Source: an uncultured Lachnospiraceae bacterium
GTDB lineage: Bacteria; Bacillota; Clostridia; Lachnospirales; Lachnospiraceae
NCBI GenBank assembly: GCA_910584965.1
Contig: CAJUDZ010000001.1
Span: 192,760 to 256,759, forward strand
Direction of reading: 5' to 3'
DNA: 64,000 bases
Both the position numbers and the translations under genes were made by a program. Of the stretch, positions 43,931-53,835 are shown in pieces. The notes beneath the pieces were generated by a model that saw nothing but the letters and a program-made list of their open reading frames with translations, ran no database searches and was not told the origin of the DNA. Position 1 is the first letter of the stretch, and the number at the start of each line of letters is the position of its first letter.

Positions 43931-45541
43931 ATGAGCGTACAATTACTGGACTGTACTTTGCGCGACGGCGCTTATATAGTCAATTCTGAATTTGGTATGC
44001 CTGCAATGAAGGGCATTATCCGGAAGCTGCAGGACGCCAATACAGATATTATAGAATGCGGATGGCTGAAGGATGGGACATATCAGGAAGGGACAACTTT
44101 TTATCATGTTCCCATGGATGCAGAAGGGTATATATTCGAAAAAAACCGCCATACGGTTTATGCTGCAATGATCGACTGGGACCGGTATGATCTGAACGCG
44201 CTGCCGGAAAATGACGGAAAATCCATAGATGCTATCCGCGTTGTTTTCCCACAGGCGAATTTCAGAGAGGGCATCGCATGCGGAAAAATAATCAGGGAAA
44301 AAGGGTATCAGGTCTATTTTCAGGCGGCCAATACGCTTGGATACAGCGATGCACAGTTACGTGAGCTGGCTATGGAAATCAATGCGGCGGAGCCGGTCTG
44401 TCTTTCTGTCGTGGATACGTTCGGAGCAATGTATGGAGAGGATTTGGAGCATATTGTATCGATACTGGACAGTTCCCTGAAGAAGCATATTAAGCTTGGT
44501 TTTCATTCCCATAATAATCAGCAGCTGTCTTTTGCGCTGACCATGCAGTTTATAGAGCTGATGCAGAAAAAGGAAAGAGACTGCATCGTAGATTCCAGTT
44601 TATGCGGAATGGGGCGCGGAGCGGGCAATGCGACAACGGAGCTGGTGGCGAACTATCTAAATCGAAAACAGAATGGGAATTATGACATGAATGTCATTAT
44701 GGATGCGATTGACACCTATATGCAGAATTTTCAGCACAATTATGCGTGGGGATACTCAACGCCGTATTTTATCGCCGGAATGTATTGCACGCATGTAAAT
44801 AATATTTCGTATCTTCTGGATCATCACAGAACAAGAGCAGTGGATATGCGTAATATTATAGAATCATTGTCCGCCGGGGAGCGGCTAAAATATGATTATG
44901 ATCTGCTGGAAAGAAAATATTTCGAATATCAGAACAAGATGATCGATGATGAAGCAAATATAAACGGACTGAGATCCGTTTTGAAGAACCGAGAGGTTCT
45001 GATTATTCTGCCGGGGAAAAGCATCCTGAAAGAGAAAGAAAAAATTCATTCTTATATAGAAAAACATCATCCGGTTATTATCGGGGTGAATGCCGTTTTT
45101 AAAGAGTATCCATATGATTACATTTTTTTCTGTAATAAAGGAAGATATGAATATGCAGAGGAGATTTATCCCGAATTATTTTACGGATTTCCCAGAATTG
45201 TAACGTCCAATATTAAAACCTGTCCTGAAAGGGAGGAAATACTGGTAAATTTTAATTTTCTGGTGAAGCGGGGATATGATCATTTTGATAACTCCGGCAT
45301 GATGTGTCTGCGGCTGATGAACAGACTGCATGCAGCGGATGTGGCGCTGGCCGGATTTGACGGGTTTGGGGAAGTGCATGATGAGAATTATGCGGATGCA
45401 ACGCTGCCCTATATCGACCCGGGGAAAAAGTGGGAAGAACTCAATGCGGAAATTGACAATATGTTGTCCGATTTCAGAAAAACAACCCGAGACTATATGA
45501 AAATAAAACTGATTACAGACAGCAGATTTGTAGTTGATTAA
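43931..45541 (+). CDS. DRE-TIM aldolase (HMGL-like) fused to a C-terminal Rossmann-like domain
   Basis: A 536-residue protein. Residues 1-310 are a DRE-TIM barrel: LLDCTLRDGAY near the start, metal ligands His192 and His194 in GFHSHNNQQ, and GMGRGAGNATTELV. It is closest to 4-hydroxy-2-oxovalerate aldolase-like enzymes. Residues about 330-536 form another domain beginning VLIILPGKSI and including YDYIFFCNKGRY, which resembles MAF/DUF115-like folds (weak). Sitting between two ThDP enzymes, it may make or cleave the keto acid used for a sugar branch. Reaction direction and substrate are not known. AATAGGAG precedes the ATG. Confidence 0.82.
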   Translation: MSVQLLDCTLRDGAYIVNSEFGMPAMKGIIRKLQDANTDIIECGWLKDGTYQEGTTFYHVPMDAEGYIFEKNRHTVYAAMIDWDRYDLNALPENDGKSIDAIRVVFPQANFREGIACGKIIREKGYQVYFQAANTLGYSDAQLRELAMEINAAEPVCLSVVDTFGAMYGEDLEHIVSILDSSLKKHIKLGFHSHNNQQLSFALTMQFIELMQKKERDCIVDSSLCGMGRGAGNATTELVANYLNRKQNGNYDMNVIMDAIDTYMQNFQHNYAWGYSTPYFIAGMYCTHVNNISYLLDHHRTRAVDMRNIIESLSAGERLKYDYDLLERKYFEYQNKMIDDEANINGLRSVLKNREVLIILPGKSILKEKEKIHSYIEKHHPVIIGVNAVFKEYPYDYIFFCNKGRYEYAEEIYPELFYGFPRIVTSNIKTCPEREEILVNFNFLVKRGYDHFDNSGMMCLRLMNRLHAADVALAGFDGFGEVHDENYADATLPYIDPGKKWEELNAEIDNMLSDFRKTTRDYMKIKLITDSRFVVD

Positions 45542-45624
45542 AGGACGTATGACAGACTGGTGCCGACGCGCACGGCGTCTGTGCCCGTCGGTTCACGCAT
45601 TGAGAAAGGAGTATGATTATCGAA

Positions 45625-47427
45625 ATGATAAAAGTATCGGATTATATCATCAAAAGACTGGAAGAAAGCGGTGCGAAGCATATGTTCATGATTCCCGGCG
45701 GCGGAGCCATGCATCTGAATGATTCGCTTGGAAACAGTGAAAAAATACAATATGTCTGTTGTCTGCATGAACAGGCCTGTGCCATTGCGGCGGAAGCTTA
45801 CGCAAGAGTCACGAATGGCGTGGGACTGCTGATGGTGACAACGGGGCCGGGCGGGACGAATGCGCTGACCGGCGTCGCGGGAGCATTTCTGGAATCCACA
45901 CCCGTATTTGTTGTATCCGGTCAGGTAAAAAGAGCGGATATGATAAAACAGCAGGGACTCAGACAGCAGGGAATGCAGGAACTTGATATTGTCTCTGTCG
46001 TAACGCCGATTACTAAATATGCGGCGCTTGTGGATGATCCCAATATGATCCGCTATCATATGGAACGTGCTTTATACGAAGCGGAGCATGGCAGAAAAGG
46101 GCCTGTATGGCTGGATATTCCGCTGGATGTACAGGCGGCTTTTGTTGAGGAAGAAAGCCTGACGGGGTATACGCCGGAAGCGGAAGAGGAAAAAAGTTTC
46201 TATTTAGAAAAACTGGCCTTACAGGTAATAGAAAAACTGAACTGTTCGGAAAGACCGGTTCTTCTGGCGGGAAACGGAATCCGTCTGGCCGATGGAATAA
46301 AAGCATTTGAAGAGTTGACGGAAACGCTGAAGATTCCGGTGCTTACCACGTGGAACGGTATAGATCTGATAGAAGAAACGAATCCTTTGTATTATGGAAG
46401 GCCCGGGGGACTTGGTCATCGGTATGCCAATTTCCTGCAGCAAAATTCGGATTTCTTTCTCAGCATTGGCGCGAGGTTAAATCTTTTACAGACCGGGTAT
46501 CATTTTGACGGTTTTGCCAGAGAAGCCGTGAAAATCATGGTGGATATCGATCGGGCGGAGCTGCATAAAAGCAATGTAAGACCGGATATGGCAATATGCG
46601 CGGATGCACGGGAGTTTATAGAACTGCTGTTAAAGCATGGTGATAAGATTGAACCGAAAGACAGGGGAGAATGGTTTGCTTATGGAGAACGGCTGAAAAA
46701 GAAATATCCGATCATTCAGCCTGACTATTGGGAACAGAAAGAGAATGCCAATACATATGTCTTGCTGGACGAACTGTCGGAGCAGCTGACGGCAGAGGAT
46801 ATTTATGTGGCGGGAAGCTCCGGAAGCTGTATTGATATATCCATGCAGGCTTTCCGGGTGAAAAAAGGGCAGCGGGTCTTTACCACCAAAGGACTTGCCT
46901 CTATGGGATATGGACTGCCATCCACAATAGGAGCCTGCCTGGCTTCGGGGGGACGGCGTACCGTATGTGTCAATGGAGACGGCGGATTTCAGATGAATAT
47001 ACAGGAATTGCAGACGATAAAACGCCTGAATCTTCCGATTAAGATATTTGTTTTAAGCAACAGGGGATATGCACAAATTTATGGGACGCAGAACAATCTG
47101 TTTCAGGGACATCTGGTAGCATGCAATGAACAGTCAGAACTGACCCTGCCCGATACAACGGCCATAGCGCAGGCTTATGGTCTGCGGACGGTCAGGATCG
47201 GGAACAATCAGGAAATAAAAGAAAAAGTAAAAGAAGCATTATCCGGAGATGACCCGGTGATATGCGATGTACGGGTTCCTATCGATTTAAAGGTATTTCC
47301 CAAACAGGTATCCTATAAACGTGAGGACGGTCAGATGGAATCACTGCCGCTCGAATATCTGAATCCGATGCTGCCGGAAGAAGAGTTTGCTGAAAATATG
47401 ATTATTCCATTGTATGAGAAAAAATAA
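45625..47427 (+). CDS. Thiamine-diphosphate enzyme, acetolactate synthase/YerE type (second copy)
   Basis: A 600-residue paralogue of the enzyme at 42016, with the same GGGAMHLND N-terminal motif, catalytic Glu49 (CLHEQACAIAAEAYAR) and GDGGFQMNIQEL cofactor site, but an NRGY in place of the NN pair's second Asn region. It has a G6 run only. ATG 45625 is chosen because AAAGGAG is too close to ATG 45613. Two ThDP enzymes in one sugar operon suggest two ligations, two keto-acid donors, or that one supplies the substrate for the other (inference). Confidence 0.84.
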   Translation: MIKVSDYIIKRLEESGAKHMFMIPGGGAMHLNDSLGNSEKIQYVCCLHEQACAIAAEAYARVTNGVGLLMVTTGPGGTNALTGVAGAFLESTPVFVVSGQVKRADMIKQQGLRQQGMQELDIVSVVTPITKYAALVDDPNMIRYHMERALYEAEHGRKGPVWLDIPLDVQAAFVEEESLTGYTPEAEEEKSFYLEKLALQVIEKLNCSERPVLLAGNGIRLADGIKAFEELTETLKIPVLTTWNGIDLIEETNPLYYGRPGGLGHRYANFLQQNSDFFLSIGARLNLLQTGYHFDGFAREAVKIMVDIDRAELHKSNVRPDMAICADAREFIELLLKHGDKIEPKDRGEWFAYGERLKKKYPIIQPDYWEQKENANTYVLLDELSEQLTAEDIYVAGSSGSCIDISMQAFRVKKGQRVFTTKGLASMGYGLPSTIGACLASGGRRTVCVNGDGGFQMNIQELQTIKRLNLPIKIFVLSNRGYAQIYGTQNNLFQGHLVACNEQSELTLPDTTAIAQAYGLRTVRIGNNQEIKEKVKEALSGDDPVICDVRVPIDLKVFPKQVSYKREDGQMESLPLEYLNPMLPEEEFAENMIIPLYEKK

Positions 47428-47539
47428 CGGTCGGAAAATCTGATTTGGAAGAGCTGCGGTATGGCGGCGAATATGAAATCGCGGAAAACGAAACATTGAA
47501 AGGCTTGTATCAGTATTTGAGAAGAGTGGAGCGGAAATC

Positions 47540-48523
47540 ATGAACCGGGTGATCATAACAGGACCGACAGGCGCTGTCGGGATGGCGATGACGGAATATT
47601 TTATACAGAAAGACATTCAGGTAATTGCTGTGGTGCGGAGCAGTTCCGGACGGAAAGCACAGATTCGGGAAAGTGAAAATCTGATAAGAGTGGAATGCGC
47701 GCTGGAAGAATTTTCAGAATTGACGGATCGCATTTATGCCGCCATGGAAAATAAAAAATGGGATATGGGCAAGAAAGCGGATGTTTTCTATCATCTGGCC
47801 TGGGAAGGTACATTTGGCGACAGCAGAAACGATATGTATCTGCAAAACCGGAATGTCACCTGTGCTTTGCAGGCAGCGGATGCGGCGTCAGAGCTTGGGT
47901 GCGGCGCCTTTATCGGTGCAGGCTCACAGGCAGAATGTGGAAGACATGAAGGAAGCCTGAACGCTTCCGTACCCGCTTTTCCCGAAAACGGCTACGGAAT
48001 AGCCAAACTGAGCGCCGGACAGATGACAAGAATCTTATGCAGGCAGAAAGGAATGCGCCATATCTGGACGAGGATTCTGAGCGTATACGGTCCGTATGAC
48101 GGCAGTCAGACGATGGTTATGAACGCGATCGCAAAAATGCTGCGGGGGGAAAGAGTATCCTGCACCGGAGGCGAACAGATATGGGATTATCTGTATTCCA
48201 AAGATGCGGCAAAAATGATGTATCTGCTTGGGGAAAGCGGCGTATCAGGAAAAACCTACTGTCTGGGTAGCGGCGTGGGAAAGCCGCTGAAAGAATACAT
48301 CGAAATGATAAAAGAGGCGGCGGCTCCGGAGGCGGAAATCGGATATGGCGATATTCCGTATTCCGACGGACAGGTGATGTATTTATGCGCCGATTTGAAA
48401 GAACTGACAGAAGACACCGGATACAAAGCGGATTATTCATTTGAAGAAGGCATCAGGGAAACGGTGGAATGGTACAAAAAGAGTAGAAGTAAAACAGTAA
48501 ATGAATGGACCGTAAACAGATAG
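47540..48523 (+). CDS. NAD-dependent epimerase/dehydratase family protein (SDR)
   Basis: A 327-residue extended SDR. GPTGAVGMA binds the cofactor, and YGIAK carries the catalytic Tyr and Lys; SVYGPYDGSQTM and WDYLYSKDAAKM are typical sugar-nucleotide-binding parts. In yersiniose synthesis an SDR (YerF) reduces the acetyl branch added by YerE; this gene follows the ThDP genes and is a fair candidate for that role. GGAG lies nine bases before the ATG. Confidence 0.86.
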   Translation: MNRVIITGPTGAVGMAMTEYFIQKDIQVIAVVRSSSGRKAQIRESENLIRVECALEEFSELTDRIYAAMENKKWDMGKKADVFYHLAWEGTFGDSRNDMYLQNRNVTCALQAADAASELGCGAFIGAGSQAECGRHEGSLNASVPAFPENGYGIAKLSAGQMTRILCRQKGMRHIWTRILSVYGPYDGSQTMVMNAIAKMLRGERVSCTGGEQIWDYLYSKDAAKMMYLLGESGVSGKTYCLGSGVGKPLKEYIEMIKEAAAPEAEIGYGDIPYSDGQVMYLCADLKELTEDTGYKADYSFEEGIRETVEWYKKSRSKTVNEWTVNR

Positions 48524-48552
48524 AAAAGCAGAAAGAAAGGCGTGATTCCAGG

Positions 48553-49536
48553 ATGAAGAAAATCAGCATAATGATACCCTGTTATAACGAGGAAGAAAAT
48601 GTGGTGCCGATGAGCGAAGCGGTGGTCAGACTGTTCGAAGAGGAACTGACGGAATATGATTATGAAATTCTGTTCATAGACAATGACTCCTCCGACCATA
48701 CAAGGGCGCTTCTGCGGGAAATCTGCCGGAAAAACAAGCATATCAGAGCAATTTTTAACGCCAGGAATTTCGGACAGTTTAATTCGCCTTATTACGGGAT
48801 GTGCCAGACGACAGGCGACTGTACGGTGGCGATATGCTGTGATTTTCAGGACCCGGTTGAGCTGATACCACAGTTTGTACGGGAATGGGAAAACGGTTAT
48901 AAAATTGTCTGCGGCATCAAAACCACCAGCAAAGAAAATAAATTCATGCGGTTTTTGAGAAGCTGTTATTACAAGACCATCAGAAAGATGTCGGATGTTG
49001 ACCAGATAGAACATTTTACAGGCTTTGGCCTATATGACAGAAGCTTTATACAGGTGCTGAGGGAGCTGAACGACCCGACGCCGTTCTTACGCGGAATTGT
49101 TGCGGAGCTTGGGTACAGGAGAAAGGACATTCCCTATGAACAGCAGAAGCGCAGAGCCGGAAAAACGCATAATAACTGGTTTACGTTATATGATGCGGCC
49201 ATGCTGAGTTTCACTTCCTATACGAAAGCGGGACTGCGGATAGCGACCGTTTCGGGATTTGCAATGGCTTCCGTCAGTATGGTGGTCGCCTTGATTTATC
49301 TGATTTTAAAACTGGTGTACTGGGAGCGATTTGTGGCGGGAATGACGCCGATACTGCTTGCGGTGCTTGTCTTTGGGTCGATTCAGCTGTTTTTTATCGG
49401 ATTTCTGGGGGAATATGTACTGAGTATCAATAAGAGGATGATGAAGCGGCCGCTGGTCATTGAGGAAGAGCGGATTAATTGTGAGGAAGAGCAGGAAGAA
49501 CAGATCGAGCCTGACGTGATGAAAAAAGCCGTGTGA
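48553..49536 (+). CDS. Family 2 glycosyltransferase, GtrB/DPM1-like
   Basis: A 327-residue enzyme: GT2 catalytic domain (MKKISIMIPCYNEEENV, LFIDNDSSD, CDFQDPVELI) and two C-terminal helices (about 230-295). This class moves a sugar to undecaprenyl phosphate, giving a donor for GT-C enzymes. A GtrA-like protein later in the locus (61376) is the usual partner. ATG 48553 matches family starts; the ORF extends upstream to overlap the SDR gene. Confidence 0.92.
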   Translation: MKKISIMIPCYNEEENVVPMSEAVVRLFEEELTEYDYEILFIDNDSSDHTRALLREICRKNKHIRAIFNARNFGQFNSPYYGMCQTTGDCTVAICCDFQDPVELIPQFVREWENGYKIVCGIKTTSKENKFMRFLRSCYYKTIRKMSDVDQIEHFTGFGLYDRSFIQVLRELNDPTPFLRGIVAELGYRRKDIPYEQQKRRAGKTHNNWFTLYDAAMLSFTSYTKAGLRIATVSGFAMASVSMVVALIYLILKLVYWERFVAGMTPILLAVLVFGSIQLFFIGFLGEYVLSINKRMMKRPLVIEEERINCEEEQEEQIEPDVMKKAV

Positions 49537-49574
49537 AAGAGGCCAAAACAGCAAATGAGAATGAAAAGGAGCAT

Positions 49575-51011
49575 ATGAGATTCAAAGGTTCAATCGGATA
49601 TAACTATATTATGAACACGATTATTCAGGGGTCTGCATATATACTTCCCTTAATCGTAAATCCTTATGTGTCAGGCATACTGGGGCCTGAAGGTATGGGA
49701 AAGGTATCGTTTGTTACGGCAGTCTTATCTTATTTTACAATACTGGCAGTTTTGGGTGTGCCGACTTATGGCGTTCGTGAAGTCTCGAAAGTAAAGGGAG
49801 ACAGGGAAAAAGTTTCAAGAACAGTATATGAAATCCTTAATATTAATTTAATCATGGGTTTTTTGACTTATCTGTGCTTTTTTATTTATGTATTGATATC
49901 ATCCGGAATGACAGAGTACAGGGAATTACTGCTGGTTATGAGCCCAACGGTCCTGCTGAATATTATCGGACTGGACTGGATGTATAAAGGCCTTGAAGAG
50001 TTTTCTGTTATAGCAGTCAGAAACGTGATCATAAAGGCGATTGCCATAGGAATGATATTTGTATGTATCCGTGATAAAGAAGACCTGATTTTGTATGGCC
50101 TGCTGACCGTATGCGCAGCCTATGGATCCAATTTGTGGAATTTTTTGGGGAAAAAGAGATATATTTGTAAACCCAAAAGAGAAAAACGGGAAATAAGGAA
50201 ACATATCATGCCTGTCCTTATTTTTTTCAGCATGACGGTTGCAACCACAATATATACAAATCTGGACATGGTCATGTTAGGGACTATGAAAAATGATTAT
50301 GAGGCGGGAATATATGATGCGGCTTCCAAGCTGAAAATAATACTGGTAAGCGCGGTATCATCGCTGGGAACAGTTCTCTTACCGAGGGTAACGGCTTTGG
50401 TAAACCAGGGGAAAATGGACGAATTCAGGAGGATAAGCCGCCATGCACTGGCGCTGATTATTATATTTTCATTTTCGCTGGCTGTATATTTTGAAGTAAA
50501 TGCGGAATCTCTTATCGGGTTATTTTCGGGAAAAGCGTTTGACGATGCCGTACCCGTTTTGAGAGTTCTCGTTCCTACGATTATATTAATCGGAATAACA
50601 AATATTACGGGAATACAAATGCTGATCCCGCTGGGAAGGGAAAAGGTTGTGCTGGCGTCCGAAATAGCGGGGGCAATAGTGGATTTATTAATCAATATGA
50701 TTCTGATACCGCAATATGGTGCATTAGGCGCGGCGATAGGGACTTTAATAGCTGAATTAATCGTATTTTTCATACAGGCGGCCAGCGCGGATTACGTCAG
50801 AAAGATTTTGTGCAGTATACAGTTTTGCAAAATCGGGTTTTCAGGAATTACGGCGGGAATACTGATGTTACTTTTCGGCAACTGTATAAACAATGTAATA
50901 TGGAAACTTTTGTGTTCCGGAATCCTTTTTTATTTATTATACGGAGCGTTGCTTTTTATAATGAGGGAACGTGAGTGTCGATGGATACTTGAAAAAATAA
51001 AGTATAAATAA
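49575..51011 (+). CDS. Wzx-type polysaccharide flippase
   Basis: A 478-residue protein with about 12-14 helices and the N-terminal SIGYNYIMNTIIQGSAYILP and NPYVSGILGPEGMGKVSF of the oligosaccharide flippase family. It would flip lipid-linked repeat units across the membrane. AAAAGGAG lies just before ATG 49575; a GTG start at 49533 would overlap the previous stop. Confidence 0.92.
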   Translation: MRFKGSIGYNYIMNTIIQGSAYILPLIVNPYVSGILGPEGMGKVSFVTAVLSYFTILAVLGVPTYGVREVSKVKGDREKVSRTVYEILNINLIMGFLTYLCFFIYVLISSGMTEYRELLLVMSPTVLLNIIGLDWMYKGLEEFSVIAVRNVIIKAIAIGMIFVCIRDKEDLILYGLLTVCAAYGSNLWNFLGKKRYICKPKREKREIRKHIMPVLIFFSMTVATTIYTNLDMVMLGTMKNDYEAGIYDAASKLKIILVSAVSSLGTVLLPRVTALVNQGKMDEFRRISRHALALIIIFSFSLAVYFEVNAESLIGLFSGKAFDDAVPVLRVLVPTIILIGITNITGIQMLIPLGREKVVLASEIAGAIVDLLINMILIPQYGALGAAIGTLIAELIVFFIQAASADYVRKILCSIQFCKIGFSGITAGILMLLFGNCINNVIWKLLCSGILFYLLYGALLFIMRERECRWILEKIKYK

Positions 51012-51099
51012 TCTGATTATAAATGCGCAGATATGTGCCGGCACAATGATGTCCGAGCACATGTATCTGCATGCTGAGAAAGGACAATGGTTATAAAGA

Positions 51100-52123
51100 A
51101 TGGGCAATTTAAATGTGTTGTATGCATGTGATGACAATTACGCGCCATATGCAACGGTCTCAATTTGTTCTTTACTTGAAAATAATAAAAATTTTGAATC
51201 CGTGAACATTTATGCGGTACTGGATAAAGTATCTTCAGATAATGTAGAGCGGATGGCAAAACAGATAGATTTGTATCATGCTATTTTTATTCCGGTAGAT
51301 GCGGCTCCGATTGTGGAAGAGATCATGGAGTTGGGGCTGCCGCAGTACAGAAACTCATACGGGACGAATTTCAGGCTTTTTTTTGACAGATTTATAAGAG
51401 AGGATGTGAAAAAACTGCTATATCTGGATTGTGATACGATTGTATGCGGTGATTTAACATCTTTTATAGAACATTCGGGGGGGGGCATGCGCTTATGTAG
51501 TGCAGGATTCGCTGACGGACAGATATAAATCCATGATAGGAATCTCGGATCAAGAATGTTATTTTAATGCGGGAGTGATGCTGATTGACGTAAAAAAGTG
51601 GAAAGAAAATCAATGTACGCAGCACTTAATAAAGCATATAAAAAAAGAAAGGGCAAAGTACTGTAATCCTGATCAGGATTTGCTGAATATTGTATTAAGG
51701 AACCATATCAGCTATGTGGGACCGGAATATAATTTCCAGCCGATTCACAGAATGCTGAATTCCAGGGATTACAGAAAGATCTATTCTGTCAAGACATATT
51801 ACGGAGAACAGACGATAGAAGCTGCGAAAAGAAATCCTGTCATACTGCACACATACAGATTTCTGGGTGAGTTTCCCTGGCATAGAGATAATTTACATCC
51901 GGATACGGAAATATTTGATTATTACTTAAAAAAATCAACACAGCGAGAATATGTAAAAAAGAAAGCAAATACGGGATTCATCATGAAAATTGAGAAAATA
52001 CTGTTCAGGATTCTTCCGGGAAAATTATTTTTCAGAATATTCAAAATGGCACAGGAATGGAGTTTTGAAAGACAAAATAAAAAGATAACGGGAGGAAAAA
52101 ATGTATTTTCTAAAATATGTTGA
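51100..52123 (+). pseudogene. GT8 glycosyltransferase, out of frame at a G9 run (phase-off state)
   Basis: The first frame (51100-51528) carries the GT8 core: LNVLYACDDNYAPYATVSI and the metal motif LYLDCDTIVCGDL. It is lost at codon 126 in a G9 run (51477-51485) and ends 14 codons later. A second frame (to 52123) continues the same protein: QDSLTD, DQECYFNAGVMLIDVKKW, CNPDQDLLN and the HTYRFLGEFPW region. With eight G the whole is one 340-residue enzyme. It is therefore best read as an intact gene in an off state, or as a homopolymer length error. Its donor is likely a UDP-hexose. Confidence 0.88.
51477..51485 (+). repeat. Poly-G tract G9 in GT8 gene
   Basis: Nine G place the gene out of frame; eight or eleven would restore it; ten give a stop four codons later. 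Confidence 0.92.
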
Positions 52124-53777
52124 AAACAAAGACCTGAAATTGATGGAGATTTTATTTGTTATTTCCGGTTCCGTACTTACTTTTCTGCTGACGCTGAATT
52201 ACGCGGTATACATAGAGTATAATGGCTATACAGCGAGCGACTATGAAGTGCAGCTTTTCTATGTGGCTGCGGCAGTGATTATGATGCTGCCGGTATATAT
52301 TTTCTTATATAAGAAGAAAAATTTTGCTGAGAAAACGCTCATGACAGCTTCTTCGAAATCTTTCGGCATTAGTGTGGTTTTAGGCTTATTTATATTTTTG
52401 CAGTTAAAAAATGATACGGAGAAAAATTTGTCTCATATTGTCCGGGCTTTGCATTGCGGCGAAAGTATTCTTGTTAAAAACAATATACCGAATATAATTG
52501 TCTGGATATTATGCGCATTGGCTGTTTGGGGGCTCTTCATTTTTATAGTTTACACGGTTAATATCATTCAGGCATGGTATCTCGAATTTGCTTCCAAATA
52601 TAGTAAGGAAGAAAAACGGTATATCTGCATCACATTGTTTGCCGGAGTATCTTTAATTTGTTACTTTTTTTCCAGAACATCGGGACCATGGAATTCTTTG
52701 GATTTGGTTTATCAGACGGATACGATATTTGTGTACGATCATTATTATCCGGTTTTCAGCTATGGTTTTGATTTTGACTGGGATATTGGAAATGGAGGAA
52801 TCAGGCATCCGCTGGCGACAATGATCACATATCCCATTTTTATTTTAGTTTCCATTGTGTCTAATCTGTTGTTCTGGATTCCTAATATACAGGCAGTGTT
52901 ATATGCGGTTATTCAATTAATACTGCTGATTTTTACGGCAATTATGCTTGGGAGAATGATAAACAGTAAGTGGATTTATTACTTATTCACCTTATCATAT
53001 CCGTTTATTTTGTTTACAGTTTTGGTTGAAAAATATCCGTTAGCGGTTTTTCTGATTGTTCTTTATATATATACCACTGTCTTTGAACGCAGCAAAAAAG
53101 TGAGCCGTTATGCGCTGATAGCGGCAAGTGGCATGATGGTGACGTCGGCTTTGCTTGGGGTGCTGTATGGAAGCGGAAAAACGATAAAAAAACGCCTGTT
53201 AGAGTATAATGAAGCAATTATGCTGTTTCTGATTACACTGATAGGAACCGGAAGGATTCATTATATATTTGATTTTTACCGGCTTCTTCATCAAAACTCC
53301 GTTATGTTTTACGAAGAACCTGTTGCCCAGTGGGGATTGCTGAATAAGTTTCTGGGATTCCTGAATTTGTGTGCATCCAGCCTGCTGCCGGTCGCCTATG
53401 AAGGGACAGAATTAAATTTTTACTGGATACATTTAACAGACAGAGTAAATTATTTTGGTCTGGCGGTATTGTTGATTGTTTTGTTTGCCTGTATAAAATA
53501 CGTAAAAGTCCGATATGTTCTCCCGTTTATAATCTGGTTTTTATTTTCAGTGATACAGTTTGTGGGAACCGGATTTGGAACAGGATGCGAGCCGTTATTC
53601 AGCCTTTATTTTTCCTGGGCGATTGTTCCTTTACTGATATTGGGCGTGAATGGAATTATCAGAAGTGCGAAAGTGCGGAATGTATTATATTGCGTGCTGC
53701 TGATTGTAATGTTTTATAAAAACTATATACACTGTCAGGACTTATTAGCCTATTTAATATGGAAAGCGCCTTTGTAA
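52101..53777 (+). CDS. Multi-pass membrane protein, glycan locus, unknown function
   Basis: A 558-residue protein with about 12 helices. The loop after the central helices contains DLVYQTDTIFVYDHYYPVFS and FDFDWDIGNGGIRHPLATM, acidic and aromatic as in GT-C or polymerase proteins. No firm family. GGGAGG precedes the ATG, which lies inside the end of the GT8 gene, so its translation may depend on which GT8 frame is read. A Wzy-like or GT-C role is possible. Confidence 0.78.
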   Translation: MYFLKYVENKDLKLMEILFVISGSVLTFLLTLNYAVYIEYNGYTASDYEVQLFYVAAAVIMMLPVYIFLYKKKNFAEKTLMTASSKSFGISVVLGLFIFLQLKNDTEKNLSHIVRALHCGESILVKNNIPNIIVWILCALAVWGLFIFIVYTVNIIQAWYLEFASKYSKEEKRYICITLFAGVSLICYFFSRTSGPWNSLDLVYQTDTIFVYDHYYPVFSYGFDFDWDIGNGGIRHPLATMITYPIFILVSIVSNLLFWIPNIQAVLYAVIQLILLIFTAIMLGRMINSKWIYYLFTLSYPFILFTVLVEKYPLAVFLIVLYIYTTVFERSKKVSRYALIAASGMMVTSALLGVLYGSGKTIKKRLLEYNEAIMLFLITLIGTGRIHYIFDFYRLLHQNSVMFYEEPVAQWGLLNKFLGFLNLCASSLLPVAYEGTELNFYWIHLTDRVNYFGLAVLLIVLFACIKYVKVRYVLPFIIWFLFSVIQFVGTGFGTGCEPLFSLYFSWAIVPLLILGVNGIIRSAKVRNVLYCVLLIVMFYKNYIHCQDLLAYLIWKAPL

Positions 53778-53835
53778 TAAGATTGGACGAGCTGGCTGTT
53801 ACAGGCAGATAAAATCATAAAAGAGGAAATCATGA

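Noticed and set aside
46947..46952. G6 runs (also 48144, 58319, 13160) as switching tracts
   Set aside because: Six G is common by chance at this base composition and too short to slip often.
42016..47427. Two large acetolactate synthase-like genes read as ilvB
   Set aside because: No ilvN, ilvC or other branched-chain genes nearby; both lie inside a CDP-sugar operon, so a YerE-like role fits better, though it is not proven.
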